Assembly (NCBI GenBank): GCA_006844605.1
Contig: SPJN01000001.1
Coordinates: 1 to 64,000, forward strand
DNA length: 64,000 nt
Direction: 5' to 3'
Origin: Hyphomicrobiales bacterium
GTDB taxonomy: Bacteria > Pseudomonadota > Alphaproteobacteria > SPJN01
Part shown: in pieces, positions 8,751 to 19,029 of the stretch
How the letters are laid out: each line of letters opens with the position of its first letter
How positions within the stretch are numbered: position 1 is the first letter of the stretch
Program-made: the position numbers and the translations under genes
Notes under the pieces: model-generated
Seen by the model: the letters and a program-made list of their open reading frames with translations, nothing else
Told to the model about the DNA's origin: nothing
The model's database searches: none

Positions 8751-8870
8751 GAGTCCTTTCTGATGATGCTTCGTTCATAGCATAAAATGCAACAAAAGTC
8801 AAGCAAAACTTGCTGTGTGGAGGCAAGTGAAGATAGCCGTGCGCCAAACATTGTCGCGCCGCCTTCACCC

Positions 8871-8906
8871 CAAAAACAAAAGGCACCGTCATGTGACGAT
8901 GCCTTT
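8871..8906 (-). terminator. Strong terminator of thrS-infC
   Basis: A near-perfect 13-pair stem (AAAGGCATCGTCA with TGACGGTGCCTTT, two-base loop on the minus strand) is followed by TGTTTTTG. It lies 44 nt beyond the infC stop and isolates infC from the effector islet. It is also fairly symmetrical and could act on transcripts from the other side. Confidence 0.85.
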
Positions 8907-8949
8907 GTGATCAGCTATGTTGCGCATATTGGGTGCGCGTATGGGTGTC

Positions 8950-9489
8950 CTATTTCGGGGACAGCACCATAATCATTTGGCGGCCTTCCATCTTGGGGTG
9001 GGCTTCAACCTTTACAGCCTCGCCCATATCCGCCTCAACCTTACGCAGCAGCTTCATGCCCAATTCCTGATGGGCCAGTTCACGCCCACGGAAGCGGATG
9101 GTCATTTTGACCTTGTCGCCAGCTTCGATAAAGCGGGTGACGTTTTTCAACTTCACCTCATAATCATGGCTGTCGATATTGGGCCGCATCTTGACCTCTT
9201 TCACATCGACGGTTTTCTGATTTTTGCGCGCCTCAGCAGCCTTTTTCTGGGCCTGATACTTAAACTTCCCATAATCAAGGATCTTGGCGACAGGCGGTGA
9301 GGCATTGGGGGAGATTTCCACCAAGTCCAGCCCGGCATCTGCTGCCATTTCGAGTGCCGTTGTAATAGGAGTTTCGCCGTGATTCTCACCTTCCGCATCA
9401 ATCAGGCGGACTGTGTCGACGTTAATCATATCGTTAATGCGCGGGCCATCCTGTTTAGGCGGCTGCGCGTGGTGTGGTCTACGTGCGAT
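8950..9489 (-). CDS. infC: Translation initiation factor IF-3, with non-canonical ATC start
   Basis: IF-3 N- and C-domains are present ([42 protein letters not shown]). The first ATG (9429) would cut off the conserved PRIND region. Reading upstream in frame gives [19 protein letters not shown], the normal alphaproteobacterial N-terminus, beginning at an ATC codon (9487-9489) eight bases after AAGGAG; total 179 residues. An ATT two codons earlier is too close to the Shine-Dalgarno. Rare start codons are the known device by which IF-3 represses its own translation. It follows thrS by about 130 nt. Confidence 0.93.
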   Translation of the reverse strand: MARRPHHAQPPKQDGPRINDMINVDTVRLIDAEGENHGETPITTALEMAADAGLDLVEISPNASPPVAKILDYGKFKYQAQKKAAEARKNQKTVDVKEVKMRPNIDSHDYEVKLKNVTRFIEAGDKVKMTIRFRGRELAHQELGMKLLRKVEADMGEAVKVEAHPKMEGRQMIMVLSPK

Positions 9490-9621
9490 GGTAATCGCTC
9501 CTTGCTGTTGCGCTTATAGGGTTCATTTCGGTCTTTATAACCGGATGAGCCGGATTTAACGCCTGTCAGCCCGCTGCCGCAAGCCAAAAATGCGTAAACC
9601 CGACCCGATTAGTGTGTCAAA

Positions 9622-11580
9622 TTAGGCAGATTGTTGCCGTGCCACATCAGGGGCGGTGGCTTCGGCGGTCAACATGTCCACAACTTCGTCAATGGTCAGG
9701 ACCTGTTGTTCCTTGCTGCCAAGGCGGCGCACGGCGATTGTGCCCTCGTCGGCCTCACGTCGTCCGGCCACCAGAATGAAGGGGATCTTGGCGTGGGAAT
9801 GTTCCCGCACCTTATAGTTGATCTTCTCATTCCGTGTGTCGAGCCCGACACGAATGCCCCGTGCCTTCAGCTTTTCAGCCAGCGCGGTCGCATACTCATC
9901 AGCATCTGACACGATGGTCGTGACAACCGCTTGTGTCGGTGCCAGCCATAGCGGGAAGCGCCCGGCAAAGTTTTCGATCAGGATACCGATCCAGCGTTCG
10001 AAACTGCCGAAAATCGCCCGATGCAGCATAACGGGTGTGTGGCGGTCATTGTCTTCGCCCACATATTCAGCGCCCAACCGGCCCGGCACAACAAAGTCGA
10101 GTTGCAGTGTGCCGCACTGCCAATCCCGCCCGATGGCGTCACGCAGTACGAATTCCAGCTTTGGCCCATAAAACGCGCCTTCGCCGGGGTTCATCTCAAA
10201 CTCAAGCCCGGTTTGTTCCAGCGCCCCGCGCAGGCTGTCTTCGGCCCGGTCCCAAATGTCGTCGCTACCGGCGCGGACGTCCGGACGGTCAGAGAATTTG
10301 ACCCGCACTTCTTCAAACCCGAAATCGCGATAGACGGAAAAGAGGAAGTCCACAAACTCTTTCGTTTCGGACAGTATCTGCTCTTCGGTGCAGAAAATAT
10401 GGGCATCATCCTGGGTAAAGCCACGCACGCGCATCAACCCGTGCAGCGCGCCGGACGGTTCATACCGATGGCAGCAGCCGAATTCGGCCATGCGCAAGGG
10501 CAGCTCGCGATAGCTTTTCAGGCCCTGTTTGAAAATTTCGATATGGGCCGGGCAGTTCATCGGCTTGAGCGCCAGATCCTTTTCATCGGCGTTGGAGGTG
10601 AACATGTTTTCTCGGAACTTGTCCCAATGGCCTGACGCTTCCCACAATTTGCGGTCAATCAATTGCGGTGTGCGGACTTCTTGATAGCCACGCTCACGCT
10701 GGGCGCGGCGGATATATTGCTCCACCTCTTGATAAAGCGACCAGCCCTTGGGGTGCCAAAACACCATGCCCACGGCCTCTTCCTGAATGTGGAACAGGTC
10801 CATTTCCTTGCCCAGCTTGCGGTGATCACGCTTTTCAGCTTCCTCAATGCGGGTCAGGTAGGCTTTCAATTCTTTCTTGTCGCGCCATGCGGTGCCGTAA
10901 ATGCGCTGCAATTGCGCATTCTTGGCATCGCCACGCCAATAGGCCCCGGCCAGCTTTGTCAGCTTGAAGGCGGAGCCGATTTTGCCACTGCTCATCAAAT
11001 GGGGTCCACGGCACAAATCATGCCAGTCACCATGATGATAGACGCGGATTTCTTCGCCTGCAGGCAGGTCGCGAATAAGCTCAGCCTTATAGGTTTCACC
11101 CATTTCAAGGAAATGGTCAGCCGCTTCGTCACGGTCCCACACTTCACGGCGGGTCGGCACATCGCGCTTCACGATTTCCTTCATCTTCTGTTCGATCTTG
11201 TCGAGATCTTCCAAAGAAAACGGCTCTTCGCGGGCAAAGTCGTAATAAAACCCGTCATCGATCACCGGGCCGATGGTGACTTGCGTGCCGGGGAACAGTT
11301 CCTGCACTGCCATCGCCAGAATATGGGCGGCGTCATGGCGGATCAGTTCCAACGCTTCGTTCTCATCACGGGTGGTGATCAGGCGGAATTGGCAACTTTC
11401 GGTAATCGGCAGATCAAGATCGACCAGCGCGCCGTCAACCTCACCGGCAAGGGCGGCCTTTGCCAGCCCGGGCCCGATATCGGCGGCAACTTCGGCAGCT
11501 GTCACCGTGCCGAGATACTCACGACTGGAGCCATCGGGGAGGGTGAGAATTATGGGCGCATTGCCCGCTGCGGCGGTCAT
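9622..11580 (-). CDS. thrS: Threonyl-tRNA synthetase
   Basis: A 652-residue cytoplasmic class II synthetase with full domain order: TGS domain (about 1-75), editing domain carrying the [17 protein letters not shown] stretch, catalytic core with zinc-ligand motif [11 protein letters not shown] and motif 2 [20 protein letters not shown], and the C-terminal anticodon-binding domain ending near VDMLTAEA. The ATG at 11580 has AAAGGA upstream at good distance. It heads the thrS-infC transcript. Length is normal. Confidence 0.98.
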   Translation of the reverse strand: MTAAAGNAPIILTLPDGSSREYLGTVTAAEVAADIGPGLAKAALAGEVDGALVDLDLPITESCQFRLITTRDENEALELIRHDAAHILAMAVQELFPGTQVTIGPVIDDGFYYDFAREEPFSLEDLDKIEQKMKEIVKRDVPTRREVWDRDEAADHFLEMGETYKAELIRDLPAGEEIRVYHHGDWHDLCRGPHLMSSGKIGSAFKLTKLAGAYWRGDAKNAQLQRIYGTAWRDKKELKAYLTRIEEAEKRDHRKLGKEMDLFHIQEEAVGMVFWHPKGWSLYQEVEQYIRRAQRERGYQEVRTPQLIDRKLWEASGHWDKFRENMFTSNADEKDLALKPMNCPAHIEIFKQGLKSYRELPLRMAEFGCCHRYEPSGALHGLMRVRGFTQDDAHIFCTEEQILSETKEFVDFLFSVYRDFGFEEVRVKFSDRPDVRAGSDDIWDRAEDSLRGALEQTGLEFEMNPGEGAFYGPKLEFVLRDAIGRDWQCGTLQLDFVVPGRLGAEYVGEDNDRHTPVMLHRAIFGSFERWIGILIENFAGRFPLWLAPTQAVVTTIVSDADEYATALAEKLKARGIRVGLDTRNEKINYKVREHSHAKIPFILVAGRREADEGTIAVRRLGSKEQQVLTIDEVVDMLTAEATAPDVARQQSA

Positions 11581-11649
11581 TGATCTGTCCTTTCAGATAA
11601 CTCATTAAGGGGGCTTTGTTGCGCTGCTGTCGCTTGGAAGTCAAGAGGC

Positions 11650-12813
11650 TTAAAGCCCCAGCAACGCCCGGTAAACGGCGATTGTACTGTCTGTCATCTT
11701 GGTCAGGGCGAAATTATCCCTGATATGGGTTTGGGCCTTGATGGCAAGATCGTGCCGCTCGTCATCAGATAAACCAAGTGCGGTGATGGATTTTGCCGCC
11801 AGATCATCAATATCGCCCGGTTTGAACAGATAACCCGTAGTACCATCCACGATGGTTTCGCGAAAGCCGCCATGATCGGCGGCGATGGTCAGGGCCTGCA
11901 TCGCGCCTGCTTCAAGCGGGATGCGGCCAAACGGTTCGGGCGCGCGGGTCGGGGCCAGCACAATATCGGCCAGTTTCAGCGCGGCGGGCATATCATTGCA
12001 ATGCCCGGCAAGGCGCATGACGGGCCACAGGTTCAGCTTTTCTATGCGGGCCTCAAGGCTTTGCCTATATTTCACATTACCCTGATCATCACCGATGATG
12101 ACGCAGACAAATGTTTCACCAAGGGCGTCGCGCACCTTTGCCATCGCCTCAATAACGTCCAGCTGGCCCTTTTTGGCTGACAAACGCCCCGGCATCAATA
12201 ATAGCGGCCTGCCATCGGGGACTTTCCAGTCTTCGGCCAGTTTGATGATGCGGCCGCCGGGAATGGCCTCGGGCTGGAACTGGTCAAGGTCCACACCGCG
12301 CGGGATATGCACGATGCGGTCATCGGCAAGATCGGGGAACTGATCGCGGATCACGCTTTCCACATAGCGTGAAATGGCGATGACTTTTGCCCCATCGACC
12401 AAGGCGCGGTTATAGCGGCGCTTGAAATAATTACCCAAATGGGTGCCGTGCCACGTGGCAAGCCAGGGAATGTTGACCCTTGCCGCCGCGCCCTTTACGA
12501 CCCATGCGGGCGCGCGGGAACGGGCATGGACAAGATCAACCTGTTCGTCGCGCAGAATTTTTGCCAGCTTGCGTGCATTGCTGCGCATCGCCAGCGGGCC
12601 TTTTTTTGAGATGTCGAGCGTGATGTGACGGGCACCTGTGCGTTCAACCTCGCGCACCATCTGGCCCCCGGCTGAGACGACCAGCGCCGTGCCGCCCGCA
12701 TTGCCAATGGCGCGGGCGGTTTCGACAGTGCCCCGTTCCAGCCCGCCTGATTTTAGGGCCGGTAGGGCTTGCAGAATGGTTTTGCCTGCAAGACTATGGT
12801 TTTGATCTGTCAC
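11650..12813 (-). CDS. GT4-family glycosyltransferase
   Basis: A 387-residue GT-B-fold enzyme. The N-terminal half has the pattern ALPALKSGGLERGTVETARA seen in glycosyltransferases that modify lipopolysaccharide or capsule; the C-terminal half has LLLMPGRLSAKKGQLDVIEA and the nucleotide-sugar signature EPFGRIPLEAGAMQ (E-x7-E type). Expected to act at the cytoplasmic membrane face. No signal peptide. It is divergent from the downstream ABHD10-like hydrolase and 70 bp from thrS. Acceptor and donor cannot be told from sequence. Confidence 0.85.
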   Translation of the reverse strand: MTDQNHSLAGKTILQALPALKSGGLERGTVETARAIGNAGGTALVVSAGGQMVREVERTGARHITLDISKKGPLAMRSNARKLAKILRDEQVDLVHARSRAPAWVVKGAAARVNIPWLATWHGTHLGNYFKRRYNRALVDGAKVIAISRYVESVIRDQFPDLADDRIVHIPRGVDLDQFQPEAIPGGRIIKLAEDWKVPDGRPLLLMPGRLSAKKGQLDVIEAMAKVRDALGETFVCVIIGDDQGNVKYRQSLEARIEKLNLWPVMRLAGHCNDMPAALKLADIVLAPTRAPEPFGRIPLEAGAMQALTIAADHGGFRETIVDGTTGYLFKPGDIDDLAAKSITALGLSDDERHDLAIKAQTHIRDNFALTKMTDSTIAVYRALLGL

Positions 12814-12844
12814 ACACCCATCCCACTAGAAGGATCGCCCGTTT

Positions 12845-13660
12845 ATGAGCGTTGCCCCAAATTACCTTACCCGTCCCGACGGGTCAAAGTTGGCCTATCA
12901 CCGCACGTCCCAAAATAGCACGCCCGACGACAGTGCGGTCCATCATCGCACCGGGGCAGATTCGCGCAAGCCCACAGGTGTGGTTTTTCTGGGTGGTTTT
13001 ATGTCGGATATGGGCGGCACCAAGGCGATTGCATTGCAAGATTGGGCGCAAAAGGCCGGGCGTGACTTCCTGCGGTTTGATTATTTCGGTCACGGGCAGT
13101 CTGACGGCCCGTTCACCGATGGCTGTATTTCGCGCTGGGCAGATGATGCCATTGCCATGATAGACGAGATGACGGACGGGCCGCAATTGCTCGTCGGGTC
13201 GTCAATGGGGGGCTGGGTCATGACATTGGCGGCATTGGCACGCCCTGAGCGTATGGCGGGGTTGGTGGGCATTGCGCCCGCGCCTGACTTTACGGAAAAA
13301 TTGATGTGGCCCAATTTTTCGGATGAGATCAAAAAGCAGATTCTGGAAGACGGGAAGTATGAACAGCCCAGCGAGTATGATCCCGAACCTTATACGATCA
13401 CCAAAAAACTGATTGAGGATGGGCGCGAAAACCTGTTGCTTGATGCACCGATTCCGCTGCACATGCCGATCCGCGTGTTGCAGGGGCAGGAAGACCCGGA
13501 TGTGCCGTGGACCCATGCCCTGAAATATGTCGAGATGCTGGAAAGCAAGGATGTTGAGATTACCCTTGTCAAACATGGTGACCACAGATTGTCTGAGCCG
13601 GGCAACCTTGCCCTGTTGATCAGGACTGTTGAGGCGCTGCTTGCCGAGATAGAGCAATAA
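12845..13660 (+). CDS. Alpha/beta hydrolase, ABHD10-like
   Basis: A 271-residue soluble hydrolase with the nucleophile elbow GSSMGGW (Ser120), probable acid D219 in GQEDPDVP and His249 in HGDHRLS. The pattern GFMSDMGGTKA near residue 51 and FDYFGHGQSDG near 78 matches the ABHD10/palmitoyl-thioesterase-like group, so ester or thioester hydrolysis is likely; the substrate is unknown. The last 41 bp overlap the 3' end of the convergent SDR gene. Confidence 0.85.
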   Translation: MSVAPNYLTRPDGSKLAYHRTSQNSTPDDSAVHHRTGADSRKPTGVVFLGGFMSDMGGTKAIALQDWAQKAGRDFLRFDYFGHGQSDGPFTDGCISRWADDAIAMIDEMTDGPQLLVGSSMGGWVMTLAALARPERMAGLVGIAPAPDFTEKLMWPNFSDEIKKQILEDGKYEQPSEYDPEPYTITKKLIEDGRENLLLDAPIPLHMPIRVLQGQEDPDVPWTHALKYVEMLESKDVEITLVKHGDHRLSEPGNLALLIRTVEALLAEIEQ

Positions 13661-14471
13661 GCCCCTCGCGATAGGTGGGGTATAACAGCGTCCCGCCGAT
13701 CAGGTTTTTCAATCTGTCATTCCTGACCCTGCGATTGTCCATCCAGAACGTCTTGGCCATATCTGACAGGTTCGCCTCACCATAAGCGACCAATGGCGGC
13801 GGCGTGATGCCCAGCAGATCAGCGGCAAAGGCGGTGACGTCTGCGGGGGCCGCAGGCTCGTCATCGCACAGATTATAGATGTTGTGGGCCCGCTGCTGCA
13901 TGGCGGTCACGACAGCGTTGGCGATATCTTCGACATGAATGCGGCCAAACGCGTGGCCCGGCTTGTCAATCCGGCGTGCAGTGTCAGCCGTTAATTGGTC
14001 AAGCGGGCTGCGCCCCGGCCCATAAATCCCTGCGATGCGGAATGTGGTCAGCCGGTCACCTGTGTGATCTGCCCATGCCTGTTCATCCCTGACGCGTCGT
14101 GCGGCGCGGGGGGAGGAAGGGGCACAGGGGCTTGTTTCATCAACCCACGCGCCATCGGTATTGCCGTAAACACCCGTGGTGGACAGATAGCCCACCCACT
14201 TGGCGGTGCTGGATTTGATGGCATCCCCATAAAGACTAAGGACCGGGTCGTGGTCCGGTGCGGGCGGCACGCTGGACAGAATATGTGTGGCGCTGTTGAT
14301 GGCGGCTGCGACGGCGACGGTATCGTCAAAGCGCAGCACATCCTTGTCCGCCGGGCTGGGGGTGCGCGCGGTGCCCACAACCACAAAACCCGCCTGTTGC
14401 GCCTTGCTGGCTATCAGGCGGGCAGTGTAGCCCAGTCCAAGGATCAGGAGTGTGTTGGTTTGATCAGTCAT
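13620..14471 (-). CDS. NAD(P)-binding SDR/epimerase-like protein (YeeZ-type)
   Basis: A 283-residue extended-SDR-type protein with a dinucleotide-binding motif LLILGLGYTARLIASKA at the N-terminus and YLSTTGVYGNTDGAWVDE plus FRIAGIYGPGRSPLDQL in the body. The usual YxxxK is not obvious, as in other YeeZ-like proteins whose reaction is unknown. It lies nine bases downstream of the SIMPL-like gene and a 19-bp palindrome covers its start codon. It overlaps the convergent hydrolase gene by 41 bp. Confidence 0.8.
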   Translation of the reverse strand: MTDQTNTLLILGLGYTARLIASKAQQAGFVVVGTARTPSPADKDVLRFDDTVAVAAAINSATHILSSVPPAPDHDPVLSLYGDAIKSSTAKWVGYLSTTGVYGNTDGAWVDETSPCAPSSPRAARRVRDEQAWADHTGDRLTTFRIAGIYGPGRSPLDQLTADTARRIDKPGHAFGRIHVEDIANAVVTAMQQRAHNIYNLCDDEPAAPADVTAFAADLLGITPPPLVAYGEANLSDMAKTFWMDNRRVRNDRLKNLIGGTLLYPTYREGLIALSRQAAPQQS

Positions 14472-14481
14472 AATGACTGAT
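14463..14481. repeat. Palindrome over a start codon
   Basis: Nine-base arms ATCAGTCAT/ATGACTGAT around one central base. The palindrome contains the start codon of the SDR gene (14469-14471) and touches the stop codon of the gene upstream, so an mRNA hairpin could hide the start. Confidence 0.8.
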
Positions 14482-15293
14482 TACTTGTTCATCACCGGAT
14501 TGGCAATCAGAACCACAGTGGCTTTCAGGCGCAGCTTTTCAGAAACTGAAAAACCGGTCTGCGGGGCGAAGCTGGCATCTGCGGCCATGGCGCGCATCAT
14601 CCCGGCTTCTGCCTTGGGCGCGCGGGTCTGCTGCACCAACGGGCCAGTACCAACAAAGTCGATCAGGCCAATGCGGAAGGCGCGGGGGCCAAAGGCATCA
14701 TTGACCATGTCGCGTTCTGCCATGGCGGCCTTGTAAAGCTGTCCGCGCAGGGCGCGCATACCCGCTTCACGTTCGGCCAGTGTGGGGGTCCAATTGACAT
14801 TGTTCAGGCGAATGGCGAAACCGCCACGGCTGGATTTCTTGGCGCGTTCTTCAAAGCCTGACAGGCCATCGGCATCCATCCGTGCCTCAGCATTCACAGT
14901 CCACTGGACCAAGCCTGACCGATCCGTGCGGCGGTTGAAATTGGTCAACCGCCAGTCTGCCTTGCTGTCGAGTTTTTTCAGCGCCGCCATCACCTCGCTG
15001 CGGACCTTGCCCTGCTGGGCGTCCTGAAAGGCAGCATCGATTGACACATGCACCAGTGGGTTTTTGGCGGTGATGTGATCTTCCATTGCCAGCGTCAGGA
15101 CGATCTGGTCATCGTTCAGGGCGGGCGTGGTGTCGTCGCCCTTGTGATCGGCAGCGCGCGCCGGCAGGCTTGCCATCAAGACAAGCATCAACAGGCCAAT
15201 ACCGACAAACATGCTGGTGGCACGCCAAAAGCGCGTATCCTGACGCAGATTGAACTGGCTGGTGCGGCTGGCGGCAATCAAATGGGCAGACAT
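14481..15293 (-). CDS. Exported SIMPL-like (DUF541-type) protein
   Basis: I start this 270-residue protein at MSAHLIAASR (15293), where AAGGA sits eight bases upstream; the open frame continues upstream but overlaps the divergent gene. A hydrophobic segment (about residues 27-45) ending in ASLPARA looks like a signal peptide with a long N-region. The mature part (DQIVLTLAMEDH..., long helical repeats with alanines, ending AFRIGLIDFVGTGP) resembles SIMPL-domain proteins of the envelope, whose function is poorly known. The family call is by overall pattern only. Confidence 0.6.
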   Translation of the reverse strand: MSAHLIAASRTSQFNLRQDTRFWRATSMFVGIGLLMLVLMASLPARAADHKGDDTTPALNDDQIVLTLAMEDHITAKNPLVHVSIDAAFQDAQQGKVRSEVMAALKKLDSKADWRLTNFNRRTDRSGLVQWTVNAEARMDADGLSGFEERAKKSSRGGFAIRLNNVNWTPTLAEREAGMRALRGQLYKAAMAERDMVNDAFGPRAFRIGLIDFVGTGPLVQQTRAPKAEAGMMRAMAADASFAPQTGFSVSEKLRLKATVVLIANPVMNK

Positions 15294-15472
15294 CGTCTTC
15301 ATCCTTTTTGTTTGCAGGGCGTTATGCGCCCTGTCTTCGGACTGGACAGTCGGCGGAAAATTGGGCCAAACAGGGGCAAGATCGCGCCACTTCCATGATC
15401 CTAGCTTGATTTTGCACGGGAAAGTGTGACGGTCGTCATGTTTTTGCCACCTTGGCCACTGAAAAAGCAGAT

Positions 15473-16354
15473 ATGACAAAGCCAAATTTGAAAACAACGC
15501 TCGCCATATTTGGCGCAATAACCGTTTTGCCAGCCATTCTGCCCACTATGGCAGTGGCGCAGGATGAATCGGCCCGCTACGCGGCCTGCATTCAGTTGAC
15601 GCAGAACGACCCTGACACCGCCTTTGATCGCGCGATTGCGTGGCGCGACGATGGCGGCGGAATGCCCGCCCGTCATTGCGCGGCATTGGCGCTGATCGGC
15701 TTGCGGCTTTATGAGGAAGGGGCAACCCGACTGGAGGAGTTGGCCGTTGCGCCGGGCAACGCCACAGCAGACCTGCGCACGCAGATATTGGCGCAGGCCA
15801 GCACTGCGTGGCTTGATGCGGGGCAGGAAGAACGGGCCTTGGTCCCCCTTGATCGTGCCGTCACAATGGGGGAGCAGGCAGGCATTCCCCGTCCGACACA
15901 GATCATGGTGCGGCTGGACCGGGCTGCCCTGCTGACCAGCCTGCAACAGGATGACAAGGCGCTGGCGGACGTGCAGTTTGCCCTGACCCAACCGACCATC
16001 GCTGTGCGTCAACGGATTGAGGCTTTGTATATTCGCGCGTCGATCTTTCATGGCCGTGGCGAACATCAGGCAGTGGTAAATGACACGACCGCCGCGCTGG
16101 ACTGGGGCGGCACCAAGGCGGGGCTTTATCTGATCAGGGCAGAGGCCTATGCCGGTCTTGGTTATCCTGATTTGGCACGCAAGGATTTGCTGACATTCCT
16201 GACGCAGGAGCCTGATGGCAAACGGTCAGACACAGCGCGGCTGATGCTGGAGAAGCTGGAGGCGTTTATCGCTGAGGAGAAGGCGCGGTCGTCCACTCAT
16301 CCAGCACAGACGGATCAGCCTCCCGCGTCTGGTGGGCAACCCGCAGTGCGGTAA
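15473..16354 (+). CDS. Exported TPR-like protein
   Basis: A 293-residue protein from the ATG at 15473 (an upstream TTG would add seven residues). A signal peptide is clear ([20 protein letters not shown], cleavage after AVA). The body shows alanine-rich helical pairs with TPR spacing, for example [23 protein letters not shown] and [18 protein letters not shown], and the C-terminus is proline-rich and disordered. Probably periplasmic scaffold. Its last 89 bp overlap the 3' end of the convergent queG. Confidence 0.75.
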   Translation: MTKPNLKTTLAIFGAITVLPAILPTMAVAQDESARYAACIQLTQNDPDTAFDRAIAWRDDGGGMPARHCAALALIGLRLYEEGATRLEELAVAPGNATADLRTQILAQASTAWLDAGQEERALVPLDRAVTMGEQAGIPRPTQIMVRLDRAALLTSLQQDDKALADVQFALTQPTIAVRQRIEALYIRASIFHGRGEHQAVVNDTTAALDWGGTKAGLYLIRAEAYAGLGYPDLARKDLLTFLTQEPDGKRSDTARLMLEKLEAFIAEEKARSSTHPAQTDQPPASGGQPAVR

Positions 16355-17438
16355 GCGTTGTGTCGTCCGTCAATTGGCGCAGCGCCCATATGGTCATGCC
16401 GCGCACAATGGCGGCACCATCATCAAGTAGCGGCGTGATCTGCGATACGTAAGCAGCCTGCCCGCTATTGCCGATGGCGATTAAGACATTGCGGACAAAG
16501 CGGTCACGGCCCACCCGTTTGATGGGGCTGCCGCGAAACACATCGCGAAACGTCGCGTCATCCAATTGCACCAAGTCAGACAATTGGGGGGCGTTCAGTT
16601 CGGGACGGGCGAACAGCTTTGCCTCCCGCGCGGTGCTGGCGAATTTATTCCACGGGCAAATGGCAAGGCAATCATCACAGCCATAAATCCGGTTGCCCAT
16701 CAGGGGCCGAAACTCATGATCTATCTGGCCTTTATGTTCGATGGTCAGGTACGAAATGCAGCGTCGCGCATCCAATTGATAAGGCGCGGGAAAGGCGTTG
16801 GTCGGGCATATATCCTGACACGCAGAACAGCTGCCGCAGTGATCGATTTCCGCATCATCGGGGGTAAGTGACAGGCTGGTATAAATGGCCCCCAAAAAGA
16901 ACCAGTTGCCCAAATCGCGGCTGACCAGATTGGTGTGCTTGCCCTGCCAGCCCAACCCGGCTGCCGCCCCCAATGGTTTTTCCATCACCGGGGCGGTATC
17001 AACAAAGACCTTCACATCACATGATTGATCAATCTGGGCGGCCCGTTCGACAAGGGCGCGGGCCAAACGCTTCAGCTTTTTCTTGATCAGATCGTGATAG
17101 TCCGCGCCGCGCGCATAAACCGATATGGTGCCATTGTCCTTCCGTTCCAGCGCGGGCAGCGGGTCATGGTCAGGTGCATAGGACAGCCCCAGCATGATCA
17201 CGCTATTGGCATCAGGCCACAGGGTTTGTGGATCGGCGCGCTGGGTTACGCGCGTTGCCATCCAGTCCATCGTGCCGTGATGATCATTGTCCAGATATTG
17301 CGTCAGCCGTTCATGCTGGTTTTGTGTCCGCAGGCTGCTGGCAGGGGTGATGCGGGCCAGATCAAAGCCGATGTCGCGCGCCTGGGCCTTCACCCAATCA
17401 GACAGGTCTTGGGGCTGATCAGAAGTCGGGGTCGGCAT
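16266..17438 (-). CDS. queG: Epoxyqueuosine reductase
   Basis: A 390-residue enzyme that makes queuosine in tRNA by reducing epoxyqueuosine with a cobalamin and two [4Fe-4S] clusters. Visible are the catalytic-region motif [20 protein letters not shown], first ferredoxin-like motif [17 protein letters not shown], second motif [15 protein letters not shown], and a HEAT-like C-terminus. Start chosen at MPTPTSDQP (17438); upstream frame lies within the GST gene, which it overlaps by 20 bp, so the two are likely co-expressed. The 3' end overlaps a convergent gene by 89 bp. Confidence 0.95.
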   Translation of the reverse strand: MPTPTSDQPQDLSDWVKAQARDIGFDLARITPASSLRTQNQHERLTQYLDNDHHGTMDWMATRVTQRADPQTLWPDANSVIMLGLSYAPDHDPLPALERKDNGTISVYARGADYHDLIKKKLKRLARALVERAAQIDQSCDVKVFVDTAPVMEKPLGAAAGLGWQGKHTNLVSRDLGNWFFLGAIYTSLSLTPDDAEIDHCGSCSACQDICPTNAFPAPYQLDARRCISYLTIEHKGQIDHEFRPLMGNRIYGCDDCLAICPWNKFASTAREAKLFARPELNAPQLSDLVQLDDATFRDVFRGSPIKRVGRDRFVRNVLIAIGNSGQAAYVSQITPLLDDGAAIVRGMTIWALRQLTDDTTLTALRVAHQTREADPSVLDEWTTAPSPQR

Positions 17439-18210
17439 AATGCTTTGGTGGCGGCATCCCGGACACATGGTCAGCCAATATCATGCGAAAGCTTTTGCGC
17501 GATTTGATCCGCGCATACCAATCCTTGGCTGCCGGGTAATTGTGCCAACGAATGTCACCCAGATAATCAAGCGATGAGATTTGGCACGCCGCTGCAATAT
17601 CAGCGATGGTGAAATGTTCCCCCGCCAGCCAATTGCGCCGCCCGGCAAGCCAGCCGATATAGTCAAGGTGATAACCCATATTGTCGAGGCCCACGCGCAA
17701 GGACGCGGTGTCGGGATTGCCCATGCGCGCCAGTCGTTTGACGACCTTTTCCTGCAGGACCAGATCGGACACTTCGTAATGAAATTTGCGCGCGAACCAG
17801 TCAAACAGGCGCCGTGATTCGGCCTGTGCGGCGGCACTGTCGCCCAGCAAGTCAGGCTCAGGATAGGCGCGGCACAGATATTCAACAATGGGGAAGGTGC
17901 CGCAAATCGTAATCGGTTCAGCCGGTCCCTTTGTGACGGCAAGGTCAAGATCGTCCTGGGCCGCTTCCTCGCCCTCAACCGCGGCCTGTGCCGCTGCATC
18001 AAGGCCCATTTCCTGTTGGCCCCGTTCACGTGCGGCCCCAGCCTCGTCAATCAGGACAGGTACTTCGCCCGATGGGTTCATTTTGACGAAATCGCGCCGC
18101 CGTTCCCACGGTTTTTCGGGGATCAGATCGGTATCAAGCCCCAGCTCCGCCAGCATAAAGCGGATGGTGCGGGCCTGTGGATTCAAAATATGATGATAGA
18201 GTCGGCGCAT
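17419..18210 (-). CDS. Glutathione S-transferase family protein with acidic insert
   Basis: A 263-residue protein with an N-terminal thioredoxin-like GST domain ([29 protein letters not shown], then [12 protein letters not shown]) and an all-helical C-domain ([19 protein letters not shown]). Between beta strands 3 and 4 (about residues 58-98) there is an insertion of roughly 40 residues rich in Ala, Glu and Gln, absent from standard GSTs. It precedes queG with a 20-bp overlap. Substrate unknown. Confidence 0.85.
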   Translation of the reverse strand: MRRLYHHILNPQARTIRFMLAELGLDTDLIPEKPWERRRDFVKMNPSGEVPVLIDEAGAARERGQQEMGLDAAAQAAVEGEEAAQDDLDLAVTKGPAEPITICGTFPIVEYLCRAYPEPDLLGDSAAAQAESRRLFDWFARKFHYEVSDLVLQEKVVKRLARMGNPDTASLRVGLDNMGYHLDYIGWLAGRRNWLAGEHFTIADIAAACQISSLDYLGDIRWHNYPAAKDWYARIKSRKSFRMILADHVSGMPPPKHYADPDF

Positions 18211-18287
18211 GGGGGCACTTTTACGGAAATGTCATGCGGTGGCAAGCCTGATTGCGATAAGGCGGGGAATAAATGTCTGCTGAACGA

Positions 18288-19022
18288 TCAGAAAGATAAT
18301 CTGATGCCTGCGGTTGCCTTTGTTTCATCAGGGTCGCCGCCGCCGGTTCGGGTTTTACTGCGTGTGCCGCCCAACGCATGATCGCCCGCAACGCCCAGAT
18401 AGGGCGCAAATTCGGGTGTGACCGCGTAAAGCAAGCGGATATCATACCCGATGCCCGTAACACCACGGGCCAGCCCAAGCTGATCGTCGTCGTGTCCCGA
18501 CAGGTCCAGTGTGATGGTGGGATTCAGGCTGAGTTTTTGGGTGATCAACAGGTCAGTTTCCAATTCACCTTCAAGCAGCACTGTGCCGTCGGTGCTAAGC
18601 GCGCCCAGAACTTCAAATTCGAACCCATAGGGCAGGTCCCCGGCGAAACCGGCAACGGCGAATTGTTCATTGGGGCCGTGGTCCAGTGCCGCCCTGATGC
18701 CCAGTTGCAAGTCAATATAGGTATCGATGGCGCGGGCGTAAAACACCTCCACCCCGGACTCTGCGGTTTCGTGGGCGTCGGGATCATAGGCCCCTTCAAA
18801 ATTGACAATCAGCTTGTCGCGGTCATACCCGGCGCTGATGGTGCCATCCCAATGATAGGTGCGGCTGTTGGTTTCGCCCCACTGATGTTCAAGGTGGTCG
18901 GCCATGATGCCAATCACAGGGCCGCCGGGGCCAGCACCAAGGCCAGCACCAAGGGCAGCGGCAGGCAGCAACAGCGCGCAGACTGTAAAACAGGCAAAGG
19001 CGTTGTAAAGTTTTCTCATCAT
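18288..19022 (-). CDS. copB: Copper resistance outer-membrane protein CopB
   Basis: A 244-residue protein starting at MMRKLY with GGAAAG upstream. It has a signal peptide (to about residue 26) and the CopB beta-barrel pattern: DHLEHQWGE, WDGTISAGYDRDKLIVNFEGAYD, EVFYARAIDTYIDLQLGIR, GIGYDIRLLYAVTPEFAPYLG and a C-terminal ATAGIRLSF ending in Phe, as expected for outer-membrane insertion. The usual Met/His-rich N-terminal repeats are missing, so it is shorter than many CopB. It lies seven nt after copA, forming a copAB unit. Confidence 0.92.
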   Translation of the reverse strand: MMRKLYNAFACFTVCALLLPAAALGAGLGAGPGGPVIGIMADHLEHQWGETNSRTYHWDGTISAGYDRDKLIVNFEGAYDPDAHETAESGVEVFYARAIDTYIDLQLGIRAALDHGPNEQFAVAGFAGDLPYGFEFEVLGALSTDGTVLLEGELETDLLITQKLSLNPTITLDLSGHDDDQLGLARGVTGIGYDIRLLYAVTPEFAPYLGVAGDHALGGTRSKTRTGGGDPDETKATAGIRLSF

Positions 19023-19029
19023 CTTTCCA

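Noticed and set aside
10663-11583. 306-codon plus-strand frame inside thrS
   Set aside because: Antisense shadow of a conserved synthetase; no recognisable domain.
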